Shown here: positions 34,201 through 49,200 of the stretch, one piece after another
Layout of the letters: each line of letters opens with the position of its first letter
Numbering within the stretch: the first letter of the stretch is position 1
Assembly: GCA_030847615.1 (NCBI GenBank)
Contig: JAUMIR010000005.1
Coordinates: 106,483,116-106,547,115 of the forward strand
Direction of reading: 5' to 3'
From: Gambelia wislizenii
Lineage: Eukaryota > Chordata > Lepidosauria > Squamata > Crotaphytidae
Length of the DNA stretch: 64,000 bases
Position numbers and translations under genes: made by a program
Notes under the pieces: generated by a model
Database searches by the model: none
What the model was told of the DNA's origin: nothing
What the model saw: the letters and a program-made list of their open reading frames with translations, nothing else

Positions 34201-37200
34201 AGCTTTTTTATCAGACTGGTTACTGTCATAGCCAGTAGTTAGATCCCTGACTCCAGACACTGAGAATCTCCCACAGGTCTTTGGGTATGTGCTCTTTCCA
34301 TCATAATTTCGAAGTTTCTCAAACAATTCCTTAATAATCTTCTGATCATAACAGATAAAATATGAAGCTTTGGTAATATGATAGCCATACCTGTCAACAT
34401 GAAATAGTCACTTGTGAATTCCACATAGCTTGTGTGCAGAAAACATATTAAGTGTACCATGAAAATAAACTCACTCATTGTAAATGTTCTTCAGTTGCTG
34501 AGACAAAGACACATTCTTTGTTGCCAGAAAACTAGACATCTCTGCAGTTATGACTGCAGCACTGACACCATCTTTATCCAAGACTACAGGGCTGCACATA
34601 TATCCTGAAAAGGAGGGTTACAGGAAAAACAGTTTGTTAAACTTGCTCTATCAGATATTCTTTTTTGATAGATGATAAAATAAGATCAGTGGTTCTTAAC
34701 CTGTGGTCCGGGGACCCCCAGGGGTCCGCAATGTCCACAGGGGGCCTGCAAAGGCTTGAAGCCTGTTTGGTCCACCTCTTCCCTGCAGTGGAGTGGCCAC
34801 ATGGCAGGAGCAAGACAAAGGCTGGCTGCCTGGCTTGGCCTGCACATTGCCATTCTATCTGCTCCAGCCACAAACTTACAGCAAGAAGCAGAAGAAAAAT
34901 CTTCCCTTCCCCTCCAGTGCCTCTGAGGGAAGGTTTAATGGATGGTGTAATTGTATTATTGTTGTTGTTGTTGTTGTTTTAAATCTTGAGTTAAGTCTTG
35001 GGGGACCACAGCAACAAAAGATACTTAAAGGGGGTCTCTGGTAAAGAAAAGGTTAAGAGCCACTGGCTTCAATGATGCTTCCATTAAGACATTTACAATT
35101 GCTACAACAAAAGATAGCAAACTTATTTTATCACAATAAAATATTGTTATTTTCATCTTCATATATCATCTAGTTTGATCTTTAAATCATACAGATCTTT
35201 TAAAAATATATGTTAAAATATTATAAGCAATTGCAAGGCTCTCATACAGCTTGCTACTAACAAACTACAGTTGTCCCACCGTATCCACGGATTCGGTATT
35301 CACAGATTTAGTATTCACGGATTTAACTATTCACGGCTTGAAAATATTCTTTAAAATATAAAAATCCAAAAAGCAAACCTTGGTTTTGCCATCTTATATA
35401 AGGGACACCATTTTGCTATGCCATTGCATATAATGGGACTTGAGTATTCACAGATTTTAGTATTCACGGAAGGTCCTGGAACCAAACCCCAGTGAATATG
35501 AAGGGACAACTGTACAAATATAAAATATATTCATGTACTTTGGATAGAAAATATCCAACAGTCTTTGACTACTGATGGAAGGGTAGTCTTCCCTGGGAAG
35601 AAATTCCACAGTCAAAAAGCAGCCACTAAGAACACCAATTTTGGTACTGATATAAGCAATCAGAGACAGCAGTCCAGATTGTCATCTCAAATGAAATCCT
35701 GGAACAGATATGGATTCATTTTAAGATGCATGCTGGTACATGAGTAAGTGCCAAGGTAATATTTGACCCATATCAGCAAAAATTCTGGCTTGGGCATAAT
35801 ATTGTCATACGTTCACTTCTTACAGAGCAATAGACTTTGAAAAATGACATACTGAAATGTAAATTATCCCTAAAAAGGAGTCCCCCCCCCTTTAAAAAAA
35901 AGGAGACATATCTACCATCTAAATATTCCCCTATTTCCTTGATCAAACTAAGAGTGATGTGTATGCAATTCATTGTATTATTAGTTTATTAATTCCATTT
36001 TGTGGCCACAGTTGTTCTAAGACTCTAAGCATTTACAGATAAAGTATACAAAAATAAAAAATACAAACAATATATAGCATAAAGCACTTCCCCCATGAAA
36101 TAACTATTTTATATCTTATCTATTATCATGATAAGTAAAAATGGAACAACAAATATAAATGAACAGATACAGTTCTCTGTAACAAGATTACATTACTGTT
36201 AAGGAACGAAAAATGTATTACCAATAGCTTCTTCAAAGGCAAATAAGACAGTTTTTCCTTGGTCTATGAGCTGCTTAGCTCGATTTCCCATCCATTTGAA
36301 TCCAGTTAATGTTTCCTGTAGGGAACAAGGGGCAATGAGAGTATGTACTAGACTCATAACAAAACACGAACATTTTTTACATGTTTTCTTCCTGCCTCTC
36401 AACCAGCTTACCTCAAAGTGAAAGCCTTCCTTCAGTGCAATTGCTCTTAATATTTTGGAGGACACAGTGCTAGATAGCATGTATATGTCTTTGATGGCAC
36501 CAGGATCCTGATTCTGATTTTTCCAGCAAGTGAACATCCACCACCCTAAAAGTGCTCCCAATTCATTGCCAGAAAACACTTTCCATTCACCACTGGGTAA
36601 GAAAAGAGGAGACAATAGTTAGATAATTAAAAGACAATAGCTTGACAACTTTTGTAGACAAAAAAATAAAGAAATCATATTGTGAAGTTGAAGGCTTTCA
36701 TGGCCGGCATCCATAGATTTTCCTTGGTTTTTCCCCAGGCTGTGAGACCATGTTCTGGAAGTTTATTTCTGATGTTTCACCTGCATCTGTGTCTGGCATC
36801 TTTTCTGAAGATGCCAGCCACAGATGCAGGTGAAAGATCAGAAATAAACACTTCCAGAACAGGGCCTCACAGCCTGGAAAAAAACCAAGGAAAATCTATA
36901 GAAATCATATTGATTCTGCAATGAGAAGAAAAGGAGGGAGGTGTTTAGGTGTGCAGATCCATTTATCTTCCATAGAGGTTGGATATGTAACCACTGAAAA
37001 TAAAATGAATTATGATACATTCTGTTCTATCCTCAATTGCTGGATACCATCAAAAAAGCTGATACTATTTTTATTTTTATTTCTTATTTCAAATATCACT
37101 CAAAGAAAAATAGGACAACTGACAATATATATACTGTATATGGGTATTCACATTAATAAGAACAAGGTTATCACAGAATCAGCTCCAAGTTAACAAAACA

Positions 37201-40200
37201 CAGGAAATATACTTTTAAAAAAACCTGTGTACTGATGCTTCAATGAAAATAAGATCAGTTACAGTACTTAACAATGGGGGGAAGGTAGAGGTGGGGTAAA
37301 TCCAATCCTAAGAATGCACGAGGAGGCTCAACACAGGCTAGCCCTGCCAAGTGTCATGTGCAACAGTCATACCCCCTATGTAGTCAATATGTAAAAAGGT
37401 TCTGCCTGTACAATGATGTACACATACAGCTCCCATACTTGAGGGTAGGTCACAGTCCAACTTCTCCCCTTACATGAAGCAGGTCTGTCCATCCATACAT
37501 GCATGTAGCCCCTTTTTACACCATCTAAATGTATGGGTGATGGGGATGGCCATTTTCATGTCAGCAGGGCACGACAAAACCACATGGCCCTGCAAATCTC
37601 ATGCCCCCACCCCATGAATTATGGGGTGGGATGATTCAGACATGCCATTTATGTGTTAAAGAACACATAAGAGACATGCCTGAAATCATCCTACCTCATC
37701 ATTCTCATGTCAAAAGGAGATTTTGCAAACATATGGATATGTGTGCCTAGAATGCTAGAAAGTTTTCCCAATATTGCCATTATAAGGAAATTTCATCTAT
37801 GTGAAAGAAACTTTTGGTCACTGGAGCTCCCACACAAGATGTAGTATGTGAACTGGAAGAACAGGAGTGTGAGGCTGCATTTATGACATGTGGCATAACC
37901 AGAGATGGTACTGAAGGAATTGCTGGGGGAAAAAATTCAAGACCTGTGTATAACAGTGCTAGGTGTGGAGGAGGAATAGTTTAATCCTCCACTGAAAAAT
38001 TTAATCTCAGTTAAATTTAGACTACTAGAGAAATGGCTAGCATTCTAACAGAAGTTTCTGTTAAATCTGCAAAAAATGTTGGAAAGTTCTGCTCCAAAAA
38101 ATAGCTAAGCTTTCTGTGGTGCTGTTTCCACACTAAGGGAAGATGAACATCCAGGAATACATCACTCATAAACCAATTTAATGACGTGGTAAGGAAAGGA
38201 GTGCAATTTTGACCCTACACATTATACTCCAAGCTAGAAATTTGCAGGAACATAAATGTGCAAATGTTCAGCTGAAGTGAAAGGATAAAGACAACAAAAT
38301 AATACCTTAAAACAACAAACTGTCTATAGACTTTTTTATTATTCACTTTCAGTAGTTCTTGGGTATTCTTAACAATGGACGTGTTGCCAAGGACTGAAAC
38401 CAGCAAACCAAACATACCTTTCTTGTTTCTCTGCAACAGCAAGCCTATCAGCATCAGGGTCATTGGCTAAAATAATCTGAGCTCCTTCTTTTTCAGCTAA
38501 AGCAAACGACAGAGTCTAGGGGAAAAATGGTAAAGTGAAGCCTCAAACACCAATTATGTGGCAGGTTTTTTGTTACAAAAAAGAAACAAAAACATAGTTT
38601 TGTTATGCCTATTATACAACAGCCCAATAAGCTTTTTACAGAGACCAAATGTTTGTATGAAGCCTGGAGACTATACATTAGACAGAAATGGTTTAGTATT
38701 GCTTCACACATTATTTTAATTGCACAGCTTGCAGAAACATGAATGTTTCAGCTTTCTGATTCTCTGTAAGTACTACAAGGGTTACTAGGAATGTGAGAGA
38801 AGGAGAAAAAAAGATGCTTGATAGCTTTTCAAAAGATGTAAGCATACATACACTTAAAGAAAAAAAATGGACAAAGCATTTAGAAGTATTTCTACAGATC
38901 ACCAGGAAAAGTCTGAAGTGTCATAAAGAAATGTAGAAAGAAATTTTACTAAATGATGTTTACCAGTACGCCTTTACCCTCTTCAGGATTTGGGTATTTT
39001 ACTGTTGGAAATTCTGGATCAGGCTCCTTCTGCTCAGGAACAGCAAATGGAGGGCTAAAGTCAAATGCCTTAAAGGCTGACTGCACAAACTCATGGCCTA
39101 CACCGTGCACAGAGGTATGGACAAATTTCAGCTTTGTCTCCTTGTTTATGTTCCTGAAATTAAGTACATCAATGATATTAAATTTACATAAGCTTGTCTA
39201 TTGTTAAGAACAGATAAATGTGCCATGTCATGTTATTTCACTATAGATGCTTTTTTTAAAAAAGCTGCATGCCTCAGACCTTCAGGCCACACTAGTGCAA
39301 GCAACATGTGTATGTTCTAGCAATGTTGTGCAATTATAACGGTAGATGTACAAGCAGACAAAAAGTCACACAAAGATGTGAAAAAGGGCTACACAGAAGG
39401 TCCTGCATGTACATTGTTGATCTCTATGCTGGCACTACCAACAGTACCTCCATAGAGATTCTATGGAACAAGGTGAGGAACGACAACAGATGAACAAGAT
39501 GAAGCACACAGTCCCAAACTTTGGGGCTTTCCTTTCCCAAATGCTTTTCCCCAACAGTGAGAAAGAAAAACTGGATTCACTTTCTTCCTCATGGGCAACT
39601 ACCTCACTGTGGCTAATCTTTACCCAGTTAAGATTTTATGACATCCTTTTATTAATATCTATATTGCAGAGAGGTGTGGCCTACTTGGTACGACCACAGT
39701 TCTGCTTACTACTCATTGGCTGATGTTCCTGTTGCTTGTTTAATATAATTAATGCAATATTTCTCTCATCCTCAAATCCCTCTGTATCACAAGTTTAAAC
39801 CCTACCTTTCTACCAGTAGTCAGAAGAGATTCCCATCTTCCTTTGAGGGAACCTGCTTTCAATTCCTCTTTTAGTTTTAATCCTTTTGTAATAAAATTTA
39901 ATTACAGAGATTTTGTCAGGGGAATTTTTACCTGCAAATTTACCTGTGAAAACAGAGTTTCTGTAGGTCTTTGAAGTAGTCTTTGTTAACAGATGTGTAA
40001 GGATCATGGAGAAGGGGACTTTTATCAATCAGGCTGTCATCCCAAGCTTGAGGCCACGGCTCTAGATTTTCTTCAATAGCTTGAGCAATTCCTTTATCAT
40101 GAGGTGCAATTATCTGAGAACCATTTTCCCAATAAACCTAAAAAACACACAACAGATAAGTAATTTCTTTCAATGCAATTCGTAGAAACTGTACATTAAG

Positions 40201-43200
40201 TTAATACTATTATAATTTGTAGCTTGTTTGAAGTGTAACCCTGTCATCAAAATCAAATTATAAAATACCAAAATGCAAATTAAAGTCCCTTCTGGCTATC
40301 TTGGCTGATGCAATTAAGACACAATCATTATATTCAGATATGCATCAAAACTCCAGAAAAAATATAAGTAGGAGAATACCTTGTATCCATTATCTTGCTT
40401 GGGGTTATGAGATGCAGTAATCATAATTCCAGCAGAAAGTTTCAGATGAATCACTGTATAGGGCTATGGAAAATCAACAGAAGAGTTAAATCAAAATGGA
40501 AGATAACTGAGTAGAAAAATCATCCTGTTTCTTCAAACATTTTTTTAAAAAGAAAACATCAAATTTGTATGTCCCCCCTGCATAATGTCCCACCAGAACC
40601 AGGGTACAGTAATATACTTGTAGTTATCAGGGTAAGAAAGATTTTACAGAAACCCATTCTTACATGTTATCTTCTGCCTCTTAAAAAATAATGTAACTTC
40701 CACTGTAATTTCACCAAAGTCTAAAAGACAGAAGTTTTTCAAAGAATTATATGACATTCCTCTTTCAGCTGGCCACTGAAGTTCAACATTGAGTTGAGAA
40801 AGGATGGAGAAATGTGAGTGATATAGATCATAAAGTCTTCCTTATTTTCCTGATATTTTTATTATGCACCTAAGAAAATAACAGTTCATTCAGTTTTATC
40901 CTTACAGCACAACTGTGAAGGATGCGAAGATAAGAAATAACTATTTGTACAGGATCATGCATTCAGATTTTGCACAGAAGTCTTTCTGGTCCAAATAAAA
41001 CATGCTACCCACTTATATTACTGGTGAGCCACTGTGGCCCTCCAGATGTTCTTGGACTGCAGTTTCCATCATCCTTCACCATTGGTCTGTTGGCTAGGGA
41101 ACTTCAGGGTAACATCTAGAAGGCCACAAGTTCCCCACCCCTACACTGTATCACACTTGCTATCTTTCACACATTGCAACAATATTCCAACCCACCAGGA
41201 AAATAGATATTCTCAGTATCAATAGCTCATAGCTTTTAAATAGCCTTGTCAAGAGTCTTAGTTGGTTAAGAGGCTGCAGAATTACCACTCATAATGGAAG
41301 TCCAATAAAAGGTATTTACTCTTGATCAATTGCAATTCTTTTCTCCATCAAAAACATAATGAGACATCATCATCTTAACCCTATCAAAGGCACATCTGTC
41401 CAGACTGTAGTACTTGATCTGAGGTCTTGTATCATAATCCTAAAATAACTCACGGGTCCAGCACAACACAGAAGAAGGTCTACACCAGGTGGAAGCAAAG
41501 AGCAGAAAAATCTTTCCTATCCAAGGAGGCTGTGGATGACTAGCTTAAATTAATCATATCTCAATATTTCAAGAAGTAAGTATGAAGTCATCACACCATT
41601 AATACATGGAATGAAACTCTACTGAATTATGTTTATTTATCTACCACTGGAAGAATGCATAGCTAATGTAAATGAGACAAAATACAAACCTACCACGAAA
41701 GGAGTTGGTGTTATACTAGAAAAAAGATACACAGGAACACCTTGACTGATGAATGTTGTTGCAGCAAGTCTTGCAAATCTGTTGGCATGAATAAAATCAA
41801 AATTCAAAATGGAAACCTTTCAAAACTTTAGCAAACACTATAATGGAGCCAATTCCAATTTAGTTTTCATTCAGGGCCACTTAATAGATGCTCTTTTTCC
41901 AACACAAAGATTAGTCTCCATTCATGCTGGAAACAGCCTATATTTTGTAATGCAAGTACAGGTATTAGGTTACCTACATAAAAAGACCTAAAAAATTATT
42001 AGTACACACAGGTTTCCTGCACAGAATATGCTGTAGTTAGGGCCTTATTTTGCACAGCATTCACACTTTTTTCACAGAAAACAGCATTTTCTACATAGGA
42101 GACAGCATTTTGCACAATTTCCTGACAAAAAAATATTGTTTTCTGCACAGATAATGTTGTTTTCTACACACAAAAATTGTTATTGTACAGTTTCACTTCC
42201 AACTCATGGAGATACTAAGGCTAGCCTATCACAGACTCATTAATGGACTGTACAGATTCAAGATAAAGTTGGTAGTTTTCCTGAACAGATTGGCTTGAAC
42301 AGAGAAGCTAGTATAAGATGTTTCCCAGTTCAGAACTGAAAGTAGATGCATCTACTTCCTGCCAGAGAAAAAGAGGAACATGTCTCTTTCTCTTCCTCCA
42401 CAAGACCAAAGATCAAAGAAGTGAGATTTCTGGCAGGCAGGGGACAGCAAAGTAAGTTTTGGAGGCAAGCTGGAAACAAAGTTCAGTCTGTGAAATTTTA
42501 ACTTTCACAAACCTTTTGGACAATCTGGCAGATTATGTTAACCCCATGTAATTTCATTAAAATCAGTGGGATTTAATATGCTCTCACTCTGTTTAAAGTA
42601 TCCTTACTGCTTTAAATTATTTTAAATGGTTTAAACTCATTTTATTGTACATTGTCCTGAGATCCCTGGATATAGGATAGGATATAGATATTTTAAGGAA
42701 TAAAATAACTCTCTCTGGACAATGTTCCTTATTCAAAGATAAGTGTGCATTAGAATGCATCCTTAATAACTTAGGGTCCAATGTTCCTACCCAAAGAAGA
42801 AAAAGAAAAGAGACTAACATTGTGGTCCACCTTGTCCTAGTAAGGATGTAAATCTTCATTTGTTTTGTTCTGACACGCAGGAACAAATGATTTCAAACAT
42901 TTTCTTTGCACTGGGCAAAACTGTAAGGGTTTTAACTATCTTTTAAATGTCTTTTTGCTTTAGGGGAGTTTTTGCTAAAAAATTATTTGTGAAAAACTTG
43001 GTTTTTCTAGGAAAAAAATACTTTTTTGCACAATTTCTCCTCCTCCTTCTCCCCTACTCATTAAATGTGCTATTACTGATACAGCACAATCTCTATCACC
43101 ATACCAATTTCTATTATTATTGTTGTTATCATTATTACCATCATTATCATTTGCATCTTGCTTTCCCCCCAAAAACTGATTGAGACAAGATAGCTTACAA

Positions 43201-46200
43201 ATTAAAATGACTACAATATAGTTTAAAAAAAATGTGAAAGGTCAACAATAAAACAGAATTAAACTATTAATACCAAATAATATTAATAATAATATTGAAA
43301 CAATATAAAACATAGTTAAAATGATAAAAAGCAATTTAAAATAGGACAATTAAAACGGCATCTCTTGTTGTGTCTTTAAGTTGCTTCCGACTTATGACGA
43401 CTCTAAGGCGAACCTATCACAAGAGTTTTATTGACAAGATTTGTTCAGAGGGGGGAGATTGCCATTGCCCTCCTCTAAGGCTGAGAGAGTGTGACTTGCC
43501 CAAGGTCACCCAATGGGTTTTAATGGCTGAGCAGCGATTCAAACCCTGGTCTCCAGAGCCATAGTCCAATGCTCAAACCACTACACCACTCTGGCTATTG
43601 GTATGGCATCCTTTTAAAAGCCTTCCCCTTTAAAACCTATAGTTCTAAAAGTCTGTTGGAGTAAAAGAAGTCTTTGCCTGTGGTCAGATGGGCAGTAAGG
43701 AGGGAGGCATGTTAGTCATACTAAAAAGGGATTTTCAGAGCCTGGGGAAGCCATTGAGCAAATTCTGTGAAAGGATGAAAAAACTTCTGAATACTCTTTA
43801 TATCCCTAGAATGGAAGGAGCACTGCCCTTTTTTGACAGTGTAGAGTAGGAGGAAGCTAGCTCTGGTTCATGTGGCATGCTTGGCTGCAGTAAACCTTAA
43901 AATGGTAACTTTATAGAAGTTGGAATTTCAGATCTAGCAAAGACTTAGAGTCAGACAGTACACATGTCTCTTTTGCATGAGGCACTTGTATCTCCATTTA
44001 GACTTGATGCAATACTGTACTTCATTCTCTCGATTTATTTGTAAAGGATGTTTTGTGTATTTTTAAATCTTAGGACATCTAAAATAGAAACAATTGATTA
44101 TAACATTAAAACCAAAATTCACATAGTCCTTATGCTACTTCTGTCACATGCTGTAAAGTAACATAACACTATTATGTTCACTGAGTAAAAAAATTGTAGG
44201 AGGCTCCATTGTGTTTCTCAGATCTCCCTGTGGCCAGGAAGACATGCCTCATAGTAGTCACATCAAAGCTCTGGAACTCTTTCCACACAGAAGTTAATCT
44301 TGCCCCAACCCTTATGATTTTTTAACCTTTCTTTCTAAAAGGGCCTTTGGCCTATAATACCTGGCTTTGATATGGTTCTATACCACTGTTCTGAAATTCT
44401 GATTGAAGTTGTTGTTTTGCTTTTTGCTGTTCCTCTTATTATGTTTTGCCATGCTTTTTATGCTGTTTAGCACTGTAATGGATTTTTTTTCATGTGATGT
44501 TTCTGTTAAAATTTATCTAGGAAATGGAGTATATGCATGTGTAGAAGTGTGTGTGTGTAACAAACAAACAACAGTAACAGCATGTATCAAGACATACTTT
44601 CCCTTAAGATTCAAGAAAGGAAGGTGCTCATCCAATCCAAGTGTGCTTCTTATTTACTTTTTTTTTTTAAATAGCAGACAAAGATGTAACTAAAAATGAT
44701 CAAGTATACCTTTTGCTGCTACCTCCACTTGAAGGATGAGCTCGAGCATCATAGCCAATTACTACTCCTTTTTTCTTTAGGTCGCTGAAGCTCTTTTCAA
44801 GATATCTACAGAATCCCTAGAAACAAAACACATGTACAAGTTTTATAAGGATGTCACATCATTTTGGAACGTCTTATCTAGAAGAAAAAAAGGGAAGAGG
44901 AAACAATGGCTTGCAATACTTGGAAATTATGACATATTGAAATGTATATGAAAAATAGTATACAAACGCCTATAGTAAATACAAATGTGTATGCAGCGAA
45001 ATACCACATTTTACTTTCACCCTTCCTACCAAATGAAAAAAAAAATCTAAAGGGAAATATTGTGAATAGGTAAAAGACTATACAATGTTTGATTGACAGA
45101 GACTATAAACTTCAGATCAAATTCATAGTGCAGTAATACCCTTATACCAATTGCATCTGCAATAGAGCCTTGCAATGGGTTCCATTGCAATATAGTTCCA
45201 CTGTAGTATCTCAGTTCATTTTCTGTTAGAGTGACATGGCCATTCTGAAGATACATCAGTACAATATTTATGGATGAGTCAAGTGTTTTCTTGTGCACAG
45301 GACATGAAAAAAGGTGTCACAGAAGAAATCTTGATTAGTTGTTTTCCTGCTCTATAGGAATCTCTATAAACAACTGATGTTTATTGGCATACCTGAACTT
45401 TTATTTGTTGTTTTCTTTTTGGTATGATTTGTGACTGTAAATCTGAGAAAGACAGGATATTAGTCCTCTGTTGGAACACTCCATACCTGTCTGGAAGGAC
45501 TGCATTCATGCTGGTCCCCCAATGATGGAAAATTTTAGAGAGGTACATACACTGTCTTGTTTACCTAGGCATGACAAACAAGAAGCACTTGTGTGATCCA
45601 TAAACACACTTGGGACAAGGGGTAACACTGCATGTAAATTGGTACCATTTTTATTAAGGGATTTTCTGGCAAGGTACAAACAGCACAACTTATCTATAGA
45701 GCTTCACAGACTAAGGAGATTTTCACATGGCGGAGATCAGAAGAGACATGGGTCTGTTCCGGTTCCAAAGCCCCCTTCCTTCTCCCGATCTCCCTTCGTC
45801 CTCCCACCGTCCTCCTTCCATTTCCCTTCCACTATTTTTTACTAACGAAAATTCTTTGTTAGTAAAAAATTGTGGAAAATAGTGGAAGGGAAATGGAAGG
45901 AGACGGCAGGAGGACGAAGGGAGTGCTGCAACCGAAACAACCCTGTTTCTCTCCCGATCTCCGAGGGGGTTATTTCCCCATGTGAAAATCTCCTGATTGT
46001 TCCTTCTGTAAATAATGTAAATCACTTGAGCAGTCTCATAACAGTCCCAATAAAATTAGTATTCTATTGTGCTTCATTAACTTACTGTATTGCTTATTTT
46101 GCACTAATGGTTTCTGCTGTTCCTATTATGTTATAATTCCTCTACACATCAAAACATATGCCTCACTAACAGCCAATTCATATTTTATTCATTGCTGGTG

Positions 46201-49200
46201 GCAAGGAAGGCATTTCTACTTGCAAGGTTCAATGTACATCCCTCTAATGTGACCAAGGGTAGACATCTACAGGCCCTTTTCTTGAATATGTATATGTCAT
46301 ATGCTCAGGCCCCTGATGTTCTCCATCATATTGTATTGTCTTGCCCACTGTACATAATTCCAAGGGAAAAGTTGTTAAGGAGGTTATCGGAAAGGAATGT
46401 CTGTATGGAGAGATTATCATTGGAATTCTTATTAGAAGATCGGAACTTTTTGGCTAACTTTTTGGTTGAGGCAAATTTATGGCATAACTTGCCAAAAAAC
46501 GATCTTTGAAATCCTACTGTTAAATGTATATGTTGTACTATGCCTAATAGAGGTTGATCAAGATCAAGAAACCTGAATTCATATTTTACATGACAGATTT
46601 TGTTCCTTCTAGTTTATAAACTGAAGTATATGTAACAATCTAAAGATTATGGTCATTTTGAGGAGCAGTTCAATTGCTCCAAATGGAGTTTAATGAGATT
46701 TTACAAAAAAAAAAAAAAAGCCCAACACTTAAAACTTGTTTCAGTAACACTAATAGAATGCTGACCAGCCTATAAATGTCTTATCTATATCAGCAATTTA
46801 CCCCATCCTGTCCTGTCTTAGAATCACAGAATTGGAAGAGACCACAAGGGTCATCTCTTTCAACCCCATGCCATACAGAAATACACAATCAAAGCACTCC
46901 TGACAGATGGCCTTCCAGCCTCTGTTTAAAAACCTCCAAAGAAGAAGACCACACCCCGCAATAGCACATTCCACTGTCGAACAGCTCTTACTGTCAGGAA
47001 GTTCTTCCTAATGTTTAGGTGGAATTTCTTTTCCTGTAGTTTGAGTCCACTACTCTGTGTCCTAGTCTCCGGAGCCACAGAAAACAAGCCAGCTCCATCC
47101 TCAATATGACATTCCTTCAAATATTTCAACATGGCTACCATGTCACCTCTTAACCTTCTCTTCTCCAGGCTAAACATACCCAGCTCCCTAAACTGCTCCT
47201 CATAGGGCATGGCTTCCAGACTTCCCACCATTTTGGTTGCCCTCCTCTGGACACCTTCCAGCTTGTCAATATCCTTCTTGAATTGTGGTGCCCAGACCTG
47301 GACACAGTATTCCAGGTGAGGTCTGACCAAAGCAGAATAGAGTGGCACTACTGCTTCCCTTAATCTAGACACTATACTCCTATTGATGCAGCTTAGAATC
47401 TTTGAGCCCTGCAGTCCAAACGACACAAGGTTTTTGTCCCATTCTGCACCCAGGCCATCTTCAAGATCCCTGGGGCAAAGATCGGTGGGGGGGGGGAGAT
47501 TACAACATTTTAAAATAATACCTGCTTTAATCTGTTCTTGCTTGCAAAAAAAAACCCAAAAACCAAACCCAATGGATCAGGCCCGACATGACTACAGGAG
47601 CCCATACCAGCAGGTTGGCCCATCACTGTAGCTGCTAGTTGCTGTCACTCTGCTGCAGCAGGAAGGAGTCCTGTGACCAAGGCTGGTCACATGCAGGGGG
47701 CCTGGGTCAAATGTTGCAGACCAGCTTCCCAGCTTCTGAGAGGGCAAGGGAGATGGCAGCAGCTGCAGCAACAGGCTGGCAACGGGGGAGGAACAGCCCT
47801 GATCCACAGGCAGGACACACCAGAGGCGAGCCAGCATTTCCTGGCCCATGTAGATGAGCCAGAAGAGAAGCTGTATAAATCTTCCTCCTTCTCAAATTTT
47901 AAGTGAATTTTACTCTGTTATTTTGTAGTTTTAAAATATACAATTCCATGCAAGTCAAAGAAAGACAGATGGCATTATGTCTTCTTGATAATGAAAGAAA
48001 TACATTCAATGAGTACCTGGCTTGTGGGGGCAATTAGCTAACACACATTGGAAACTGCTTAATGCAGTGTAGATGTGTAAATTGCTATCGCTTAAAAACA
48101 AATTGTAAGCCGTTCTGATAGCTTTTGTGGCTGAAGAGCGGCGTATAAATACCTAATTAAAAATTTTAAACTTTCTGTCATTCATAGTCATTGCTTGAAA
48201 AATAGGGATACACTTTAGTTTTATTGGTCCATTCACTTGGCTCTGGTACCTGAGTGGTCTGAATAATAGTCAAATCATTCATCCGAGATGTTCCTGCTCC
48301 CATGGCTGCTCGGAGTCCTGCAGTCCCAAATTCCATCCGTGAACCAAAACATTGTTGGAGCTCTTCAGTGTTTCCATTTGCAACCAGCTGCTTGACCATT
48401 TCTGAAGTTTTAGGATTCTGTAAAAGATTTCACCTAGATTTTATTTTCTGTCTAGAATTTAAGAAGCCTTTTATGTAGGAATACAGCATATGTAAATATC
48501 AGATGAGAAGTAATAGAACAGAAACTTTGCAGAGAGCTTACTGCCCACCTCCACTGCCAATATTATCCAAGAAGATATAGCTAGAGAAGAACAGTGGGCT
48601 TTTCCCTCCAAATTTTGGGCCTATGTGAAAATTTTTGTTTGCACAAAACATTGCATTTTGTGCAAATTCTATTTCTATGGGAAAATTCCTGTGCTTTGTG
48701 TATATCCAACATATTTTGGGGTGCACACACTGTATTTTCACTAAATAGCCTTTTTTGTGTAAATGATTTTTTTGGGCCAAAATTCTCAAAATGCCAATTT
48801 TTTTGGAAAAATGTGTAAAATTCTTGTAATGTGTTGAGACACTCTTTGTCACTGAGGAGAAGAAAAAATGTGAATATGCTTTGTGTCTGTAATTATAGGT
48901 ATAGTCTCAAGTCAAGAAAACCAAGGCTGAACAGCCTTGTTCAGCACCTTATGTGAACCCTACATTTAGATTAGAACCCCAAATCTTCTTCAATTTTTAA
49001 TGTGTAAGCACTCCATAACACACACACACACACACACAAAAGGCATAGTGAATTTTTTTCTAAAGTTGGGGTGGCAGCCTATGGCCCTCCTGATGTTGCC
49101 TGACTACAGCTGTCATCATCCCTAAGCATTGGCCATGCTTGGTAGCGCGGATCAGGTTCAACAACATTCAGAGGGCTCTGCTTTTTGAAAGCCACTATAC

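Noticed and set aside
48178..48399. Start of PGM2 at the Met codon at 48399.
   Set aside because: That Met is internal to exon 2; the acceptor at 48417 and a matching exon 1 with better start context at 54961 give the full-length N-terminus.
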